Shown here piece after piece: positions 27,001 to 36,714 of a stretch of DNA of 64,000 nucleotides. The notes under the pieces are model-generated. The model saw nothing but the letters and a program-made list of their open reading frames with translations. It ran no database searches and was not told the DNA's origin. Made by a program: the position numbers and the translations under genes. Within the stretch, counting starts at the first letter, position 1; each line of letters starts with the position of its first letter. Source of the DNA: an uncultured Synechococcus sp. (GTDB lineage: Bacteria > Cyanobacteriota > Cyanobacteriia > Phormidesmidales > Phormidesmidaceae). The stretch is taken from NCBI GenBank assembly GCA_937911865.1, contig CALDSK010000145.1:35040-99039 (forward strand). Reading direction: 5' to 3'.

Positions 27001-27825
27001 AGCCACTAAATTGTTGGGGTTAAATAATGCGCCGCTGCGGTCTGAGGTCGTATTCGCAATCACGCGAAAATCAGGGCTAATCAGTGCCACGTAGTCTAGC
27101 TGGTCTAGCTCTAGCCGAGTTTGAAGCGCTAAGCGAGCATCTTGCTCTAAATCGTCATCGACCAGTAGGCCCTCGGCGTAAACTTCAGCGGCTTCTGTCA
27201 CCGCGTCGCCATTTAATACCGCAGAAGGTGAATCTTGAGCAAGGTTCTTAGCTGTCGCTTCTAGGTCGGAGACTGCCTGATTTCTCAGCTGGTTGTGACC
27301 CAAACGAGAAAGCAGGATAAAGCTCATGACCATGACGCCCACCACAGAGAGTACCTTGGAGGCAAGTAAACCTGTTAGCTGCTTGTCAGCAACTCTGCGG
27401 TCATAAAACCACTGCACGGGTCCTGCACTACTGCCTCTGTTGACCCGAATTTTTTCAGGCGCATAGCGTTCGCCGCCACTGTAGCGAATGCCCCTGTACA
27501 CCCGCTCTTCAGCGGGGCTGTCTTCAGTCGGCTGGCCAGACTCTATTTCGTCCGCACTCTGATGATTGCTTTGGCCATGATTCTGGCCATTGGCTTGACC
27601 ATTACTTTGACCATTACTTTGACCATTACTTTGGTCATTACTTTCGTGCCCATTACCGTTATGACCACTACTTTGGCCGTTTGAGCCAGCGGTAGGCTGA
27701 TTATCCGGCCGAGCGATTTGCTCCGACCTCCCATTCGTGGCACCGTCACTAGGCTTCGAGTTGAGCTCCGAATTAGGCTCTACAGAATGATCAGAAGATT
27801 GTGGGGGACGAAAATCAGTTGTCAT
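24070..27825 (-). CDS. pixJ: Methyl-accepting phototaxis receptor with two cyanobacteriochrome GAF domains (PixJ)
   Basis: 1251 residues. The N-terminal 130 residues are low complexity with a run of NGQS repeats. Two membrane helices (about 148-178 and 455-485) flank a periplasmic sensor region, and a HAMP domain follows. GAF1 has C652-H653 (ECHC) but no DXCF cysteine (DPML instead). GAF2 has D802-P-C804-F and P-C832-H833, both cysteines of DXCF-type cyanobacteriochromes, 28 residues apart. A second HAMP-like stretch and the MCP signalling domain ([19 protein letters not shown]) complete it. GAF2 should bind a bilin through two thioethers and sense blue/green light; this is inferred from the motif. 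It signals through CheW-like PixI to PixL. Confidence 0.93.
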   Translation of the reverse strand: MTTDFRPPQSSDHSVEPNSELNSKPSDGATNGRSEQIARPDNQPTAGSNGQSSGHNGNGHESNDQSNGQSNGQSNGQANGQNHGQSNHQSADEIESGQPTEDSPAEERVYRGIRYSGGERYAPEKIRVNRGSSAGPVQWFYDRRVADKQLTGLLASKVLSVVGVMVMSFILLSRLGHNQLRNQAVSDLEATAKNLAQDSPSAVLNGDAVTEAAEVYAEGLLVDDDLEQDARLALQTRLELDQLDYVALISPDFRVIANTTSDRSGALFNPNNLVASALRQSEPESGISLQTLSELQQLGISVPGSVNEAALVQYSVTPIFSGGTPTDKSGVRNSVIGALVTGDIIDNDSLAINRALTAFSEGYSEIYLQDPGGAFELVTLAQSGEMVPRQNSKGVNYEFLEKTVRAAGTEQSPEIISESFQGSDGENYTVAATALVDGSGKPIGVLQRGIPESILKQQRRNIILWLTGVALLALIADVIISILLGRSVVKPLKNLQEATEDFASGDRTARADIFARDEVGRVASAFNELAAAVSSSESSLRFQSETQTESARRARTLSTLTSDIRKTLEVEAIFSTSVERAREVLEVDRVLIYRFNSTFTGGVVSAESVGKGWSRAKGQVLEDPMLPDSIERFVDGQVSTVEDIETENLTECHCRLLRELDVQANMVAPIVVGDDLVGLLCAHQCSGPRQWQPEETNMIQQIATQIGFALSQARLLETQKEAVMREQQLAELVTSIREISVSGAPRLESREKIFRLVTRQTKLAIESSRVVIYLFDENWKGTVVAESVEPQWPPALGAEIADPCFAERYVDQYRAGRVKATSDIYNAGLTPCHLGQLEPYQVKANLVAPIVVEDKLLGLLIAHECSGPRDWSDITINFIQRAATQLGFALEQAEATSQKEAAIVQARTIAEELTQRQEALQLQLIELLSDVEAAADGDLTVRADVTAGEIGTVADFFNSIVENLREVVTQVKISATQVNDSLGQNEGAIRVLATEAEQQAEQTTRTLDSVGEMTASIQQVAQQAEEAAAVAKAASETATLGGEAMELTVSNIMSLRQTVGQTAKKVKRLGESSQQITKAVSLINQISQQTNLLAINAGIEAARAGEDGQGFSVVAEEVSELANRSASATEEIERIVETIQRETGDVVEAIEQSTAQVVEGTRRVEDAKARLPLILSGSQKVDELARQISQATSSQVATSTSVSALMEEIAQLAQRTSESSRQVSEALDQTLSVSQNLQSQVATFVVDDADK
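27570..27655. repeat. 12-bp in-frame coding repeat in pixJ
   Basis: Imperfect 12-base units (ATTACTTTGACC) encode repeated NGQS in the N-terminal low-complexity region of PixJ. Confidence 0.8.
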
Positions 27826-27971
27826 ATCGGATTCACTTCGAGGACGGTAGCAAACGACTTAGCGATGAGAGCGGTCGGTGGTAGATGGTTGGAGAGTTTC
27901 TTAGCGCGGGCATACTTAGATTCGAAGAGACTTATCAATTTAGAAAAGGTCAGTTCAGGAAAGTTCAACGA

Positions 27972-28466
27972 TCACGCGCCTTGAAAAACAGAAGATTGCA
28001 AAACGGCTTCGGCGTCTAGCACGAGTAAAATTTTTTCGCCCTGCACGGCGCATCCCTTCAAGTAAGGCACCAGCGCAGGGTTTACCTGCGGAGGCGGGGG
28101 CTGCAAGGCATCGGGTGGCAGATGAATGATACCGTCAATCTCATCCACGATCAGACCCAGCGAAGAACCCGCTTTTACAATTACCGTGCTGTATTGTTGG
28201 CTGGGCCGATCGGGCATAGGCATACCCAACAGTCGAACCAGGTTCGCGACCCAAATTACCCGGTTTCGCCGATTAACCAGTCCCAGCATGCAGGGTGGCA
28301 TGTTCGGAATAGCGGTCACCTGTGCAGTGGGAAGAACCGTCGCCTCTTCTACCGATTTCGCCGCAAACACCGCTGGAACACGAGGAGCCAGCTGAAACTT
28401 TAGATAGGCCTCACCTATCAGCTGTCGGCTGGGAATAGTCAGCGTGGGTTCATCAAAAGACGACAT
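27972..28466 (-). CDS. pixI: CheW-like adaptor PixI
   Basis: 164 residues from the ATG at 28466. A TTG 16 codons upstream (28514) would give 180. CheW fold with the typical elements AIPNMPPCMLGLVNRRNRVIWVANL and VIVKAGSSLGLIVDEIDGI. It couples PixJ to PixL in the phototaxis array. The gene is 146 bases upstream of pixJ on the same strand. Neither start has a clear ribosome site. The choice of the ATG rests on the hydrophobic, CheW-unlike character of the extra 16 residues. Confidence 0.85.
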   Translation of the reverse strand: MSSFDEPTLTIPSRQLIGEAYLKFQLAPRVPAVFAAKSVEEATVLPTAQVTAIPNMPPCMLGLVNRRNRVIWVANLVRLLGMPMPDRPSQQYSTVIVKAGSSLGLIVDEIDGIIHLPPDALQPPPPQVNPALVPYLKGCAVQGEKILLVLDAEAVLQSSVFQGA

Positions 28467-28975
28467 AGGCAAAAGCAGCAGAGCGATAAAGTAAGAAAGC
28501 TTGACGTAAGGCAATGTAGAGCAAAAATGACCGACTCACAAGCTTTCGTCAAAGAGTAGCACCGACTTCGAGGCATTGGCTCCCAAATTCGAGGCATTGG
28601 CTCCTAGAACTGACATCAGCCTCGAAATTAGCATTCAAGCTTTTGTAGCGACCGCTCTCTATTTTGAATAGCTGCGATTGAATAGCGGCGTTCAAGTAGC
28701 TCTATGTTCAAATAGCTCCATCCAAACAGCTCCATCCAAACAGCTTTCGGTTACGGTCTTTGGGGGGCAATAAACTGTCTCAAGCCTTCCCAAGACAGCT
28801 AGCGCCATATCAACTTTGTTCGATTAAGCCTCCTCTCTATAAATAAATTCAGAAGATTAGAAAAATTCAGAAGATTAGAATATTCACAAGATTAGAGGCA
28901 GATTTGCCAGATTCGCTACAAATTAGACTTGCCTTAGATTCGCCACAAATTCTTAATAGATTTATATCAAGACAG
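28467..28975. other. pixH-pixI spacer with three tandem arrays
   Basis: 509 bases with no convincing gene. It holds a 17-bp repeat in two copies (28567-28583 and 28588-28604), a 14-bp array (28710-28750, unit AAACAGCTCCATCC) and a 16-18-bp array (28845-28895, unit AAATTCAGAAGATTAG). Such a large repeat-filled gap within one operon is unusual, and a promoter for pixIJL may lie here. Confidence 0.6.
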
Positions 28976-29356
28976 CTACGTCAGAACATCTCTGATAGCG
29001 TCAATCAGCTGATCGCGTGTGTAAGGCTTAGTGAGATAGGCCTTAGCTCCCTGTCGCATACCCCACATTCGGTCAATGGTTTGTCCCTTTGAAGAACAGA
29101 TTACAACAGGAACTTCCTTCGTTTTAGGATTATGCTTTAGCTTGCGGCATAGCTCAAAGCCGCTGATACCACCTGGCATCACAACGTCAGTGACAATCAC
29201 ATCGGGCTTTTGGGCGATCGCTTTGTCTAACCCTTCTTTTCCAGTCATCGCACCGATAACACTAAATCCCTCTGACTGTAGGTAGTGCCGCATCAGTTTC
29301 ATTTCTGAAGGTGCATCTTCAACAACAAGCACCGTAGCGATCTCGGTTGCATTCAT
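28976..29356 (-). CDS. pixH: CheY-like response regulator PixH
   Basis: 126 residues, a single receiver domain. The phospho-acceptor Asp lies in IVTDVVMPGGISGFEL and the conserved Lys in AYLTKPYTRDQL. The N-terminal acid pair is VVEDAPSE. Without an output domain it can act by docking, as CheY does, on pilus machinery. It lies between pixG and pixI, as in the Synechocystis pix operon; the symbol is by synteny. Confidence 0.88.
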   Translation of the reverse strand: MNATEIATVLVVEDAPSEMKLMRHYLQSEGFSVIGAMTGKEGLDKAIAQKPDVIVTDVVMPGGISGFELCRKLKHNPKTKEVPVVICSSKGQTIDRMWGMRQGAKAYLTKPYTRDQLIDAIRDVLT

Positions 29357-29639
29357 AGAAAAACCCGTAAGGCTACTTGAGAAAAATCATGTGAGAAATT
29401 GAGATGCTCATCCAGCATAGCGACTCTTTCAGTAAAATCACAGAACCCCTTGCTTGCAAAGAGTTTATGTAGGCATCGACCAAATTCAGTAGATATCCTT
29501 AAGATTATCGCAGGATAGGGGTCTTTTGAAATCGCTTAGCCGAACCTGCATCTGGTTCTAAGCTACCTAGCTTACCTGCGCCGCCATCTATCGAACAGCT
29601 GAGTAATCTAAAGTTCGCCCCACCTTACTTATCCGCATC

Positions 29640-30650
29640 CTACTGCTGAGCCTTGGTTGGCAAGTGCTTGAAAACCATCTTTAACAGGTCAGACTGCGTA
29701 AATGGCTTTGTCAAATACCCAGAAGCTCTCACCAATTTCGCCCGAGCGCGGTCGATCAATCCTGTGTTGCCTGTCACCATCACAATAGGCGTACGCTTAT
29801 ACCGAGGATGACGACGCAGTAAAGCGCACAGCTCGTAGCCATCCAAGTTAGGCATGGTGATATCTAGCAAAATCAAATCGGGCTTACTGCGCACAATTTG
29901 CATCAGCGCTTTTACAGGATCGTTAATAGCAACCACCGACAAGCTCTGATCTTCTAAAAACTTTTGAATAGCATTGAGGACTGTTGGACTGTCATCAATG
30001 CAGGCCACAGTGTACATGGTGCGCTTCAGGCCCCTATCCATGCTGCCCACGCCGCTCATACCCACACGACTCGCGCCGCTAGCTGTGCCTATGGTGGCCG
30101 TGCCGTTGCTGCTCTGGCCATTCATGCGAGCACCAGTTGCCGTTGCCGCCGTAGAGAGCCGGCTGGTCACAGGCTGTCCGGCAGCGCGTTGCTTGCTGTT
30201 GCGCTGACAAACTTCCACAATGGGCCGCATATCGAGACGGCAGTAGGTGGGAATGCCTTCCGTTTGGTTTAGTGGAATCAGCTCATAGCTGCCTTCTCTG
30301 ATGTTTAAGAAGGGCTCAATGACTTCAATGGCGATCGCACCAATCAAGTCCGCACTTTGCTCAGGCGATAAATAAGTTTGATCGACCAGCCAGCAAATAG
30401 CTCGGTAGTCGCGGCTGACGACATGATCGACTTCATCAGACGCCTCAAACAGCAGCCGTACTTCATCTCGCACCGAGCGAGGAATAGTATCGCTGTAGGC
30501 CTGAAGCTGCCGGTCTAGGCGATCGAACGCGCCCGCAGAATTGGTTGCAAAATTAAGCTGTCCCCGGTCAAAAAGCAGTCGCCATTCTGCTGCTTGCGCC
30601 GTTAGCTTGAGGCAACCGCTAACCTGACGTCTAATCAGCTGCGCCAGCAA
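29640..30650 (-). CDS. pixG: PatA/PixG-type response regulator
   Basis: 336 residues. The N-terminal half resembles the PATAN domain (IRRQVSGCLKLTA and WRLLFDRGQLNFATNS), followed by a Gly/Ser/Thr-rich linker (residues 155-205). The C-terminal receiver domain has VACIDDSPTVL, the acceptor Asp in LILLDITMPNLDG and Lys in YLTKPFT. First gene of the pix cluster. The start is TTG at 30650; an in-frame stop just upstream limits alternatives, and no ribosome site is visible. The usual PATAN N-terminus seems slightly truncated. Confidence 0.86.
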   Translation of the reverse strand: MLAQLIRRQVSGCLKLTAQAAEWRLLFDRGQLNFATNSAGAFDRLDRQLQAYSDTIPRSVRDEVRLLFEASDEVDHVVSRDYRAICWLVDQTYLSPEQSADLIGAIAIEVIEPFLNIREGSYELIPLNQTEGIPTYCRLDMRPIVEVCQRNSKQRAAGQPVTSRLSTAATATGARMNGQSSNGTATIGTASGASRVGMSGVGSMDRGLKRTMYTVACIDDSPTVLNAIQKFLEDQSLSVVAINDPVKALMQIVRSKPDLILLDITMPNLDGYELCALLRRHPRYKRTPIVMVTGNTGLIDRARAKLVRASGYLTKPFTQSDLLKMVFKHLPTKAQQ

Positions 30651-31280
30651 ACTTTAAGGATGCAGTTTATGAGAGGTACTGTAACTCGTGCTAGAACGGC
30701 TGTTTATCATCTATCTACGCTGAGCTTTTAATGGCGGCTTTTCTTTGCACACTGGCTGAAGCCTTAGCAAAAAAAAGTGGGAGCAAATGGTCAGGAAAGC
30801 GAGCTGCTTGAATAACGTGAGCGTTGAGTTACACAGTTCACCCACTCACACGTCCTACAATGAATCACAAAAGAGCATATCAGGTCTGTAGACTTGGACC
30901 GCAGACCCCTATCAAAAATTCACTGCCAGAGCCGAGTTAGCCACGTCTAGAAGTCTAGAAACGGTCTTGCAAACGATTTGAGAACGAACCCATCAACCAT
31001 ACCTATTATCCATAGTAGATATACCCCGCGCATAGGCTGCCCTATTCCTTCTCAATGTAGTCGGTTGATGGCAACTTCATCATGCTTTTTCGATACATAC
31101 AGCATAATTACGTAGGCCCATTGGCGCAATCCTGACAGCGAGTGTACTCCGTATCTTTACGGTCAATTTATGATTTAAGGAGAAAATTCAGCAAAAATCA
31201 CAGATAAGCCGCGCAATTTTCAATGAAAAAGCGGTATGGCACCACCAGCATTTGGTCTCATCAACGTCCAATGCCGTTTC
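30651..31280. other. Long spacer upstream of pixG
   Basis: 630 bases between pixG (-) and the 3' end of the DUF389 gene (-). I find no convincing reading frame, RNA gene or strong hairpin. The pix promoter should be in the part next to 30651. The right end (31200-31280) is AT-rich. Confidence 0.4.
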
Positions 31281-32321
31281 CTACTCTGGAAAGTTATTAT
31301 TTGTCGGGCTTAGCAGTGTATCCACACGGGTCACTTCTTGCACCTCACTCACTTGAAACACAAAGCGAAACGGCTGATTCATCCGCCGTGCAATGTGGTT
31401 CTCTAGCAGCTCTACTTGCCTGGGCGTAATGGGCTGGCTGGAATTAACAACCATCCGCACCTCCGGAACGGGTAGCTGCCAGTTTGTTCGGCTGCTAACC
31501 AGTTCCAAGTTCTGAAAGGTTTGGGTGTTTTGCAAGGCTCTCTTTACGTTCGCTTCTAGCTGATTTTGGCGTACGAGCTGCACCAGGCTAAGCCCTAAGG
31601 GGACTACCAGCAGCCCCGTGAGCAGTACAACCGCACCCAAAGGGCGACGGGCCCGGCGAAACGGAGAGTAGCCGGCAATAAAAAAGGCCACCATGCACGC
31701 TAGCGTAATACCCAATAAGTTAGTTAGATATAGTAAGCCTGAGCCCAACGCCAGCGAACCATCGAGATGAGCAATACCTAAACCCACTACACATAGAGGT
31801 GGCATCAGCGCGACGGCGATCGCCGTTCCGGCCAGCGTACTCGATAGCTTGGGCTGCACTTTGGCATAGCCACTCAGCCCACCTGCGGTGATTGCAATCC
31901 CCAGATCTAGCAACGTTGGTGAAGAGCGAGCAAACACTTCACTGCCATATTCTAAAAAGCCGGAGCTAAGACCGATGAGCGCTGAAAGTGCGATCGCAAT
32001 TCCAGTCCCAATCCCCAGAGTTTTAACGCCTGTAACGACCAGCTCTAAATCGCCCTCTAAAATACCAAAGGCTACCGAGCGAATGGGCGACATTAAAGGA
32101 GCAACTAGCATCGCCCCGATAATGACCGCTGCACTATTAGAGAGCAGCCCCAGCGTAGCGATCAAACACGCTCCCAATGTCAGCACTACATAGTCAACGT
32201 TCAGCTCAGCCTCATCCATCAGGCTATCTTGCATATGCTGATGGGCCTGAGGCGAGACCCGTCGGCCCACGAAATATTTGCGCCCCCACTCATCCAGCTG
32301 AGACCTAAATTGCGACATCAT
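31281..32321 (-). CDS. DUF389 (TIGR00341) membrane protein
   Basis: 346 residues. The family core is visible: DYVVLTLGACLIATLGLLSNSAAVIIGAMLVAPLMSPI (segments quoted in parts by position, about residues 44-80), then several further hydrophobic helices to about residue 255. A C-terminal soluble domain of about 90 residues ends the protein. The N-terminal segment before the membrane part carries AHQHMQDSLMDEAELNVDYV. Function of the family is not established. Monocistronic and divergent from the BON-like gene. Confidence 0.85.
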   Translation of the reverse strand: MMSQFRSQLDEWGRKYFVGRRVSPQAHQHMQDSLMDEAELNVDYVVLTLGACLIATLGLLSNSAAVIIGAMLVAPLMSPIRSVAFGILEGDLELVVTGVKTLGIGTGIAIALSALIGLSSGFLEYGSEVFARSSPTLLDLGIAITAGGLSGYAKVQPKLSSTLAGTAIAVALMPPLCVVGLGIAHLDGSLALGSGLLYLTNLLGITLACMVAFFIAGYSPFRRARRPLGAVVLLTGLLVVPLGLSLVQLVRQNQLEANVKRALQNTQTFQNLELVSSRTNWQLPVPEVRMVVNSSQPITPRQVELLENHIARRMNQPFRFVFQVSEVQEVTRVDTLLSPTNNNFPE

Positions 32322-32495
32322 TAGCAGTGCGACCTCTTCGAACCCGTTTCAAGTAGAGTAGTCTGGATGGCTCCATCCGCAGGTATAAAAATAATTTGTT
32401 TCTAAAGATATATTCTTTCCATAAACCAGACATATATGTTGATACCGAAGCGCTGGGCCCTCCTGCGCCAAGTTACTACATCATGGAAGACTATT

Positions 32496-32840
32496 ATGGG
32501 ATTTTTCAGCAGAATTTTCGGTAAAGACAAACCTGCCAATGCCTCTAGCTCCGTTAAGCGCGGTGTTGCTAAAGCTGCTGACGGTAAAGATGTTCCCGAT
32601 TACAAAGTTGGCCTAGACGGCGACTTTGACGAAAGCGGCCTTGCTAAGCGCGTTGCCCTCGCCTTTGACGAAGACAGCCAGCTTGATGATATAGACACGC
32701 TCTGGGTGGCTCAAACCAGTGCAACTGTCGTGCTCAAAGGCAAGGTTCCTAGCCAAGCTATTCTCGATAAGATGGTAAACGTTGCTAAATCAACCGATGG
32801 CACAGATTCTGTAGACACCAGTCAAGTTGAAGTCGGCTAA
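32496..32840 (+). CDS. BON-domain-like small protein
   Basis: 114 residues from the ATG at 32496, which has GGAAG seven bases upstream. A longer frame opens at 32436, but its extra 20 residues look unlike the rest. It begins GFFSRIFGKDK (as in LysM/BON-type YgaU/Kbp proteins), then an Asp-rich region. The BON-like domain comes last, with TLWVAQTSATVVLKGKVPSQAILDKMVNVAKS. BON domains bind membranes or K+; the role here is inferred. A 36-bp palindromic terminator follows the stop. Confidence 0.75.
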   Translation: MGFFSRIFGKDKPANASSSVKRGVAKAADGKDVPDYKVGLDGDFDESGLAKRVALAFDEDSQLDDIDTLWVAQTSATVVLKGKVPSQAILDKMVNVAKSTDGTDSVDTSQVEVG

Positions 32841-32889
32841 AGCCTCCAAAATTAGATTTTTTGAACTAGACTTTTGAAGACAATTTGAA

Positions 32890-32925
32890 AACAAAAAGAG
32901 GAGCCCATGGGCTCCTCTTTTTGTT
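32890..32925. terminator. 36-bp perfect palindrome, bidirectional terminator
   Basis: An 18-base arm AACAAAAAGAGGAGCCCA is followed by its exact reverse complement. The GC core is flanked by A and T tails on both strands. It separates the BON-like gene from dapB. Confidence 0.88.
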
Positions 32926-32996
32926 GTATGGGCTTTTTTGTGTGGATACAGATATTCAGAGAGAATACAGACACACTCACAACGATTAGAAAAAAC

Positions 32997-33860
32997 ATGA
33001 GCGAGCAAACCCAGAGCACTCCAAAACCAGAGCCTGCTAAAATTCCAGTCGTCGTCAATGGTGCGCTCGGAAAAATGGGCCGGGCCATTGTTAAAGCCGT
33101 CGCAGAAGCTGACGACATGAGTCTGGTGGGTGCAATTGACCGCAATCCTAAGTTCATGGGACAGGATGTAGGCGAGGTTGTCGGCATCGGCCCCCTTGAA
33201 ATTCCGGTGCTCAATGACTTGGAGGCCACGCTGGTAATGGCTCAAAATGAAGCCCCCAGCGGTAGCAGCGCGGTGATGGCAGATGTCACTCACCCCGATT
33301 GTGTCTATACCTCTGTGCGCGCCGCCTTGGCCTATGGCGTACGACCGGTTGTCGGCACGACCGGCATGAGCAACGAACAGATTAAAGACCTCGCTGAGTT
33401 TGCCGACAAGGCCAGCACAGGCTGCCTATTAATTCCTAATTTTTCGATTGGAATGGTGCTGTTGCAGCAGGCAGCTTTACAGGCCGCAGAGCATTTTGAT
33501 CACGTAGAGATTATTGAGCTGCACCACAACCAAAAAGCGGATGCGCCCAGCGGTACAGCCGTCAAAACCGCGCAGATGCTTTCGGATCTCAAAAAAACTT
33601 ACAACTCGCCTGAGGTAGAAGAAACTGAAAAGATGGCGGGTGCTAGAGGTAGCCAAACCGAAGACGGCGTCAGGATTCACAGCGTACGGCTGCCCGGACT
33701 GATTGCACATCAAGAGGTGATTTTTGGTGCAGCGGGGCAGTCTTACACGCTCAGGCACGATACGAGCGATCGCGTCTGCTACATGCCTGGCGTACTGCTC
33801 TCGATTCGTCGGGTACTGCCGCTAAAGTCTTTAGTCTATGGACTAGATAAGATTTTGTAG
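32997..33860 (+). CDS. dapB: 4-hydroxy-tetrahydrodipicolinate reductase
   Basis: 287 residues. NAD(P)H-dependent step of lysine and diaminopimelate synthesis. The Rossmann motif is [14 protein letters not shown]; the substrate-binding [16 protein letters not shown] and the catalytic His/Lys in it are intact. The ATG at 32997 is chosen because the upstream in-frame extension runs back into the palindromic terminator. A poly-A stretch but no classical ribosome site precedes it. Confidence 0.95.
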   Translation: MSEQTQSTPKPEPAKIPVVVNGALGKMGRAIVKAVAEADDMSLVGAIDRNPKFMGQDVGEVVGIGPLEIPVLNDLEATLVMAQNEAPSGSSAVMADVTHPDCVYTSVRAALAYGVRPVVGTTGMSNEQIKDLAEFADKASTGCLLIPNFSIGMVLLQQAALQAAEHFDHVEIIELHHNQKADAPSGTAVKTAQMLSDLKKTYNSPEVEETEKMAGARGSQTEDGVRIHSVRLPGLIAHQEVIFGAAGQSYTLRHDTSDRVCYMPGVLLSIRRVLPLKSLVYGLDKIL

Positions 33861-34270
33861 AGGTTTCTATTGGAGTTGCTTCAGCTATCTTGGTAGAGTA
33901 AAGAATACCCCTTTAAAAAGAAAAAGGCTCGACCCCTTTAAGCCCCCAGGGTCGAGCTGCTCACCTGTAAGGACGCATTAATATGTAGAGTCAAAATTAT
34001 CTTTCCCAAAATGCCCCTTGGTTTAGATAGTTAACTCTACATGCGCTCTACAGAAGTGATTCTATTGTCACCCGTCCAGATGGAATCGACCTCGCAGTAA
34101 ATACGGAAGTCAGCAGATTAAGAAAATTTGTTTTACGTGAAATATTCCGTATATATACGCTGCCTATTTTGCTCGTTTCACCAGTTAGCTGCCATGCCCC
34201 TCTCTATGAATTCCTTCATCTGAACTTTGTCAATAAAGGTACAGGGTAAGGTTTTTGGCCTGATTTGAGC
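33861..34270. other. Spacer between dapB and a convergent gene, with hairpin
   Basis: 410 bases. It contains the hairpin at 33911-33957 and, further right, a loose inverted repeat (ATGTAGAGT near 33981 and ACTCTACAT near 34033). I see no reading frame or known RNA. Confidence 0.45.
33911..33957 (-). terminator. Probable terminator for the minus strand
   Basis: GCTCGACCC (33927-33935) pairs with GGGTCGAGC (33949-33957). Read on the minus strand, the hairpin is followed by CTTTTTCTTTTT. It would end transcripts from the gene at 34271-36586, though 314 bases away. Confidence 0.6.
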
Positions 34271-36586
34271 TTAAAAGTACAGCAGCAGATTAAGTCCTGG
34301 AATGGTTCGTGAGAGCGTCCACAGCAGAAGCGTGATATAGATCACACCTAGGCTCCATTGATACCAGACAAGCGCACTGATTAAGCCCGGTACGCATTTT
34401 TCACGTAGGCGAATGTCATTAAAGCCAAACTTGAACCAGTTATTGAGACTGAAATCGAAGTAGTTGAGAAAATTCCAGCGGCGATCGGTGAGCAAAGGAC
34501 TGTAGCGCTCGCGATAAAATGGAAACTTGGGCGTAATGGGTAGCCGGGCAATCAGAACCTGAAGCCTTCGGAGCGCACCGTTTTCTACAAAGTAGCTACG
34601 GTCCATCAGATCGTGATATCTACCTTGCTGATATAGCTTGGTCAGTAAAATGATTGGCACTGGAAAAGCCATCAGGCTAATGGTGACTAGGGTGACAACA
34701 GGCTCTCTAGTGTTTTGAATCACTAGGCTCAGCGCAACCGCCAACAGGCTGCCGCCGCTGAGACTCATGAGTAAGCTCTCGTTTCGTCCTGGCACAATTG
34801 GCGTTGGCGTTAGCCTACGGTAGCGATCGACTAGCCAAAACATCCAGGCAAACAAGGTCACAACCACCATGCCAACGCTGAAAATAAGGCCAACGTTGGT
34901 GCCATAGTTACTGAGCTGAAGTAAACAGGAGAGCGCCAGCCATCTCAGTAATTGCTGCAGGCGGCTGAAGAAACCGCTGCTACGAGTCGTAATGCGATCG
35001 CGCACTCGCACGTAAGTCGCTAAGTCAACTTCATCAAGACTGAGCAAATCTGCTCGGCTGACAAAAGGGCGCTGCGCAGCCTGCCGAGTAATCGCATCCG
35101 CCTGCGTGGGGCTAAACCCGATGCGCATCAACCTAGCTTCATTCGCCTGGTTGAGACTAACCCCTAGCAGTTGACGTTTAATCTGCGATCGCCGCAGCTG
35201 CTCTAGCCTGTACTCCAGCTGATTGGCATCACCTACCTGCTCTTGTAGCCTAAAATTACGAACCAGGTTACGTAGTACGGTTTCATTGCTGCTGAGCGTC
35301 GGCACTGAGAATAGCTTGCCAATGTGCCCCGCACTGCCCATTACTTTGGCGTCCCCAGGGCGAAAATCTAAATCGGCCACATTAATAGTGACAGCCTTAG
35401 GCAAATTGCGCGCAAAACGAGCGTCGCCAAAATCTACTTGCCCCAGTATGTGCGCAGCCCTGAGGCTAATGGACTGCTGAAACTGAGCCTGCCTGAAGTT
35501 AACAGCTGCTTCGAGGGAAGTATCCGTCAGGAATAATGCCTGGTCAAAGCGACTTTTTTGAAAGGTGGCGGTGGCGTGAAACTTGGCTTGTTCGAAGTCA
35601 GCGTTAGTGTGCCAGTGCGATCGCGCGAAATTCGCTACATGAAAATCGGTACCTGCAAAGCTAGTGCTGCCTTTGAACACAGCGCTCTGCCAGTCGCTTT
35701 CACCGCTAAATTGTGCCTGGTTAAACCGCGTGCGACCCAGAAACACAGCGCCCCGAAAGCTGCTCTCCTGCTGAAACTGACTGTTACTAAAGAGAGCATT
35801 TTGAGCGAACTTAGCGGCCTGCCACTGAGCCAGCTGAGTAAAGAGACTTCCCTGCGCTTCTACCCGATTGAGAAAGTACAGGTTACTGGCGTCAAAGAGA
35901 CCATTGAAACAGGTTTGATTAAGCAGTAGGGGCCCCTGAAAAACCAGCGTGTCCGGCTGAGCAGCTGGAACTGATGGCAGTAGAAATCGGGAGAGGCGTT
36001 TCGCATAGTTATGAGTATATGTAGCGCTATTTTGAAGGCGTTCAGATGAGGCAAAAGATGAAGAGAACGGACTCTGAAATGGAGACGCCTGAAATGGAGA
36101 CGCCTGAAATGGAGACGACTGCGAAAGCGGTGGCTGAAGCGTTTGTTTAAACATTTCTAGCTCAGGCAAGAGCGCATCCGAATAGGCAGGAATCCGGCGG
36201 CTCAGCCTAGCGAGACTGAGATCTCCTTGAACTAACGCGCCGCTGAAGTCTACGCCCAGGTAGCGAGAATCTTTCTGCCCTTTAGAGTTGAGTGCCTGTT
36301 GTAGCTGTGGATAAAACTGTTCTGCAAAGTCTTTATTCTCACCCTCTCTTAAGTTAATGGTGAAGCCTTTGAGGTCGATCACGGTTACGCCGCTCTGCCG
36401 TATGGGATTGGCGATGCGCTTCTCTAATTGGGCGATCGTTAAAATCGGACGGGTAGGCGCTGCCACAACCGGCGCGCTGAATGCGCTGCCAGCGAACAGA
36501 ATGACCAAAAGAAAAGAAGCGGCCAAACAGATACCGGGCATACACCAGCGGCGGCTGGGCTGCCTCGAAAAGAACAGAGTGATCAT
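34271..36586 (-). CDS. Secreted pentapeptide-repeat protein with helix-hairpin-helix-like segment and membrane tail
   Basis: 771 residues. A signal peptide or first membrane helix is at about residues 12-40. After a linker with QASPF repeats (bases 36061-36120), a pentapeptide-repeat region of about 200 residues (F-x-x-A-x-F pattern, for example FRGAVFLGRTRFNQAQF) should form a right-handed quadrilateral helix. A segment near residue 470-530 (NEARLMRIGFSPTQADAI and FVSRADLLSL) resembles the helix-hairpin-helix repeats of ComEA-type proteins. Three to five membrane helices follow, and a polar C-terminal domain. Likely an envelope or thylakoid protein of a cyanobacterium-specific family; the function is unknown to me. 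Confidence 0.75.
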   Translation of the reverse strand: MITLFFSRQPSRRWCMPGICLAASFLLVILFAGSAFSAPVVAAPTRPILTIAQLEKRIANPIRQSGVTVIDLKGFTINLREGENKDFAEQFYPQLQQALNSKGQKDSRYLGVDFSGALVQGDLSLARLSRRIPAYSDALLPELEMFKQTLQPPLSQSSPFQASPFQASPFQSPFSSSFASSERLQNSATYTHNYAKRLSRFLLPSVPAAQPDTLVFQGPLLLNQTCFNGLFDASNLYFLNRVEAQGSLFTQLAQWQAAKFAQNALFSNSQFQQESSFRGAVFLGRTRFNQAQFSGESDWQSAVFKGSTSFAGTDFHVANFARSHWHTNADFEQAKFHATATFQKSRFDQALFLTDTSLEAAVNFRQAQFQQSISLRAAHILGQVDFGDARFARNLPKAVTINVADLDFRPGDAKVMGSAGHIGKLFSVPTLSSNETVLRNLVRNFRLQEQVGDANQLEYRLEQLRRSQIKRQLLGVSLNQANEARLMRIGFSPTQADAITRQAAQRPFVSRADLLSLDEVDLATYVRVRDRITTRSSGFFSRLQQLLRWLALSCLLQLSNYGTNVGLIFSVGMVVVTLFAWMFWLVDRYRRLTPTPIVPGRNESLLMSLSGGSLLAVALSLVIQNTREPVVTLVTISLMAFPVPIILLTKLYQQGRYHDLMDRSYFVENGALRRLQVLIARLPITPKFPFYRERYSPLLTDRRWNFLNYFDFSLNNWFKFGFNDIRLREKCVPGLISALVWYQWSLGVIYITLLLWTLSRTIPGLNLLLYF

Positions 36587-36714
36587 CCGCCTACCGTAAG
36601 TTTGCTTGCGCTAGCCTACCTTGTTCTCAGCGACTTTGCTACGGCACCCCAAGCCAGCCTACAGCCCCCTTTCTTGCTCCTGTCACAACACGACAATTCG
36701 CTACACTAAAAGCT

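Noticed and set aside
33970..34060. Possible small RNA between dapB and the pentapeptide-repeat gene
   Set aside because: Only a loose inverted repeat (ATGTAGAGT/ACTCTACAT) is visible, with no promoter or terminator that would define an RNA.
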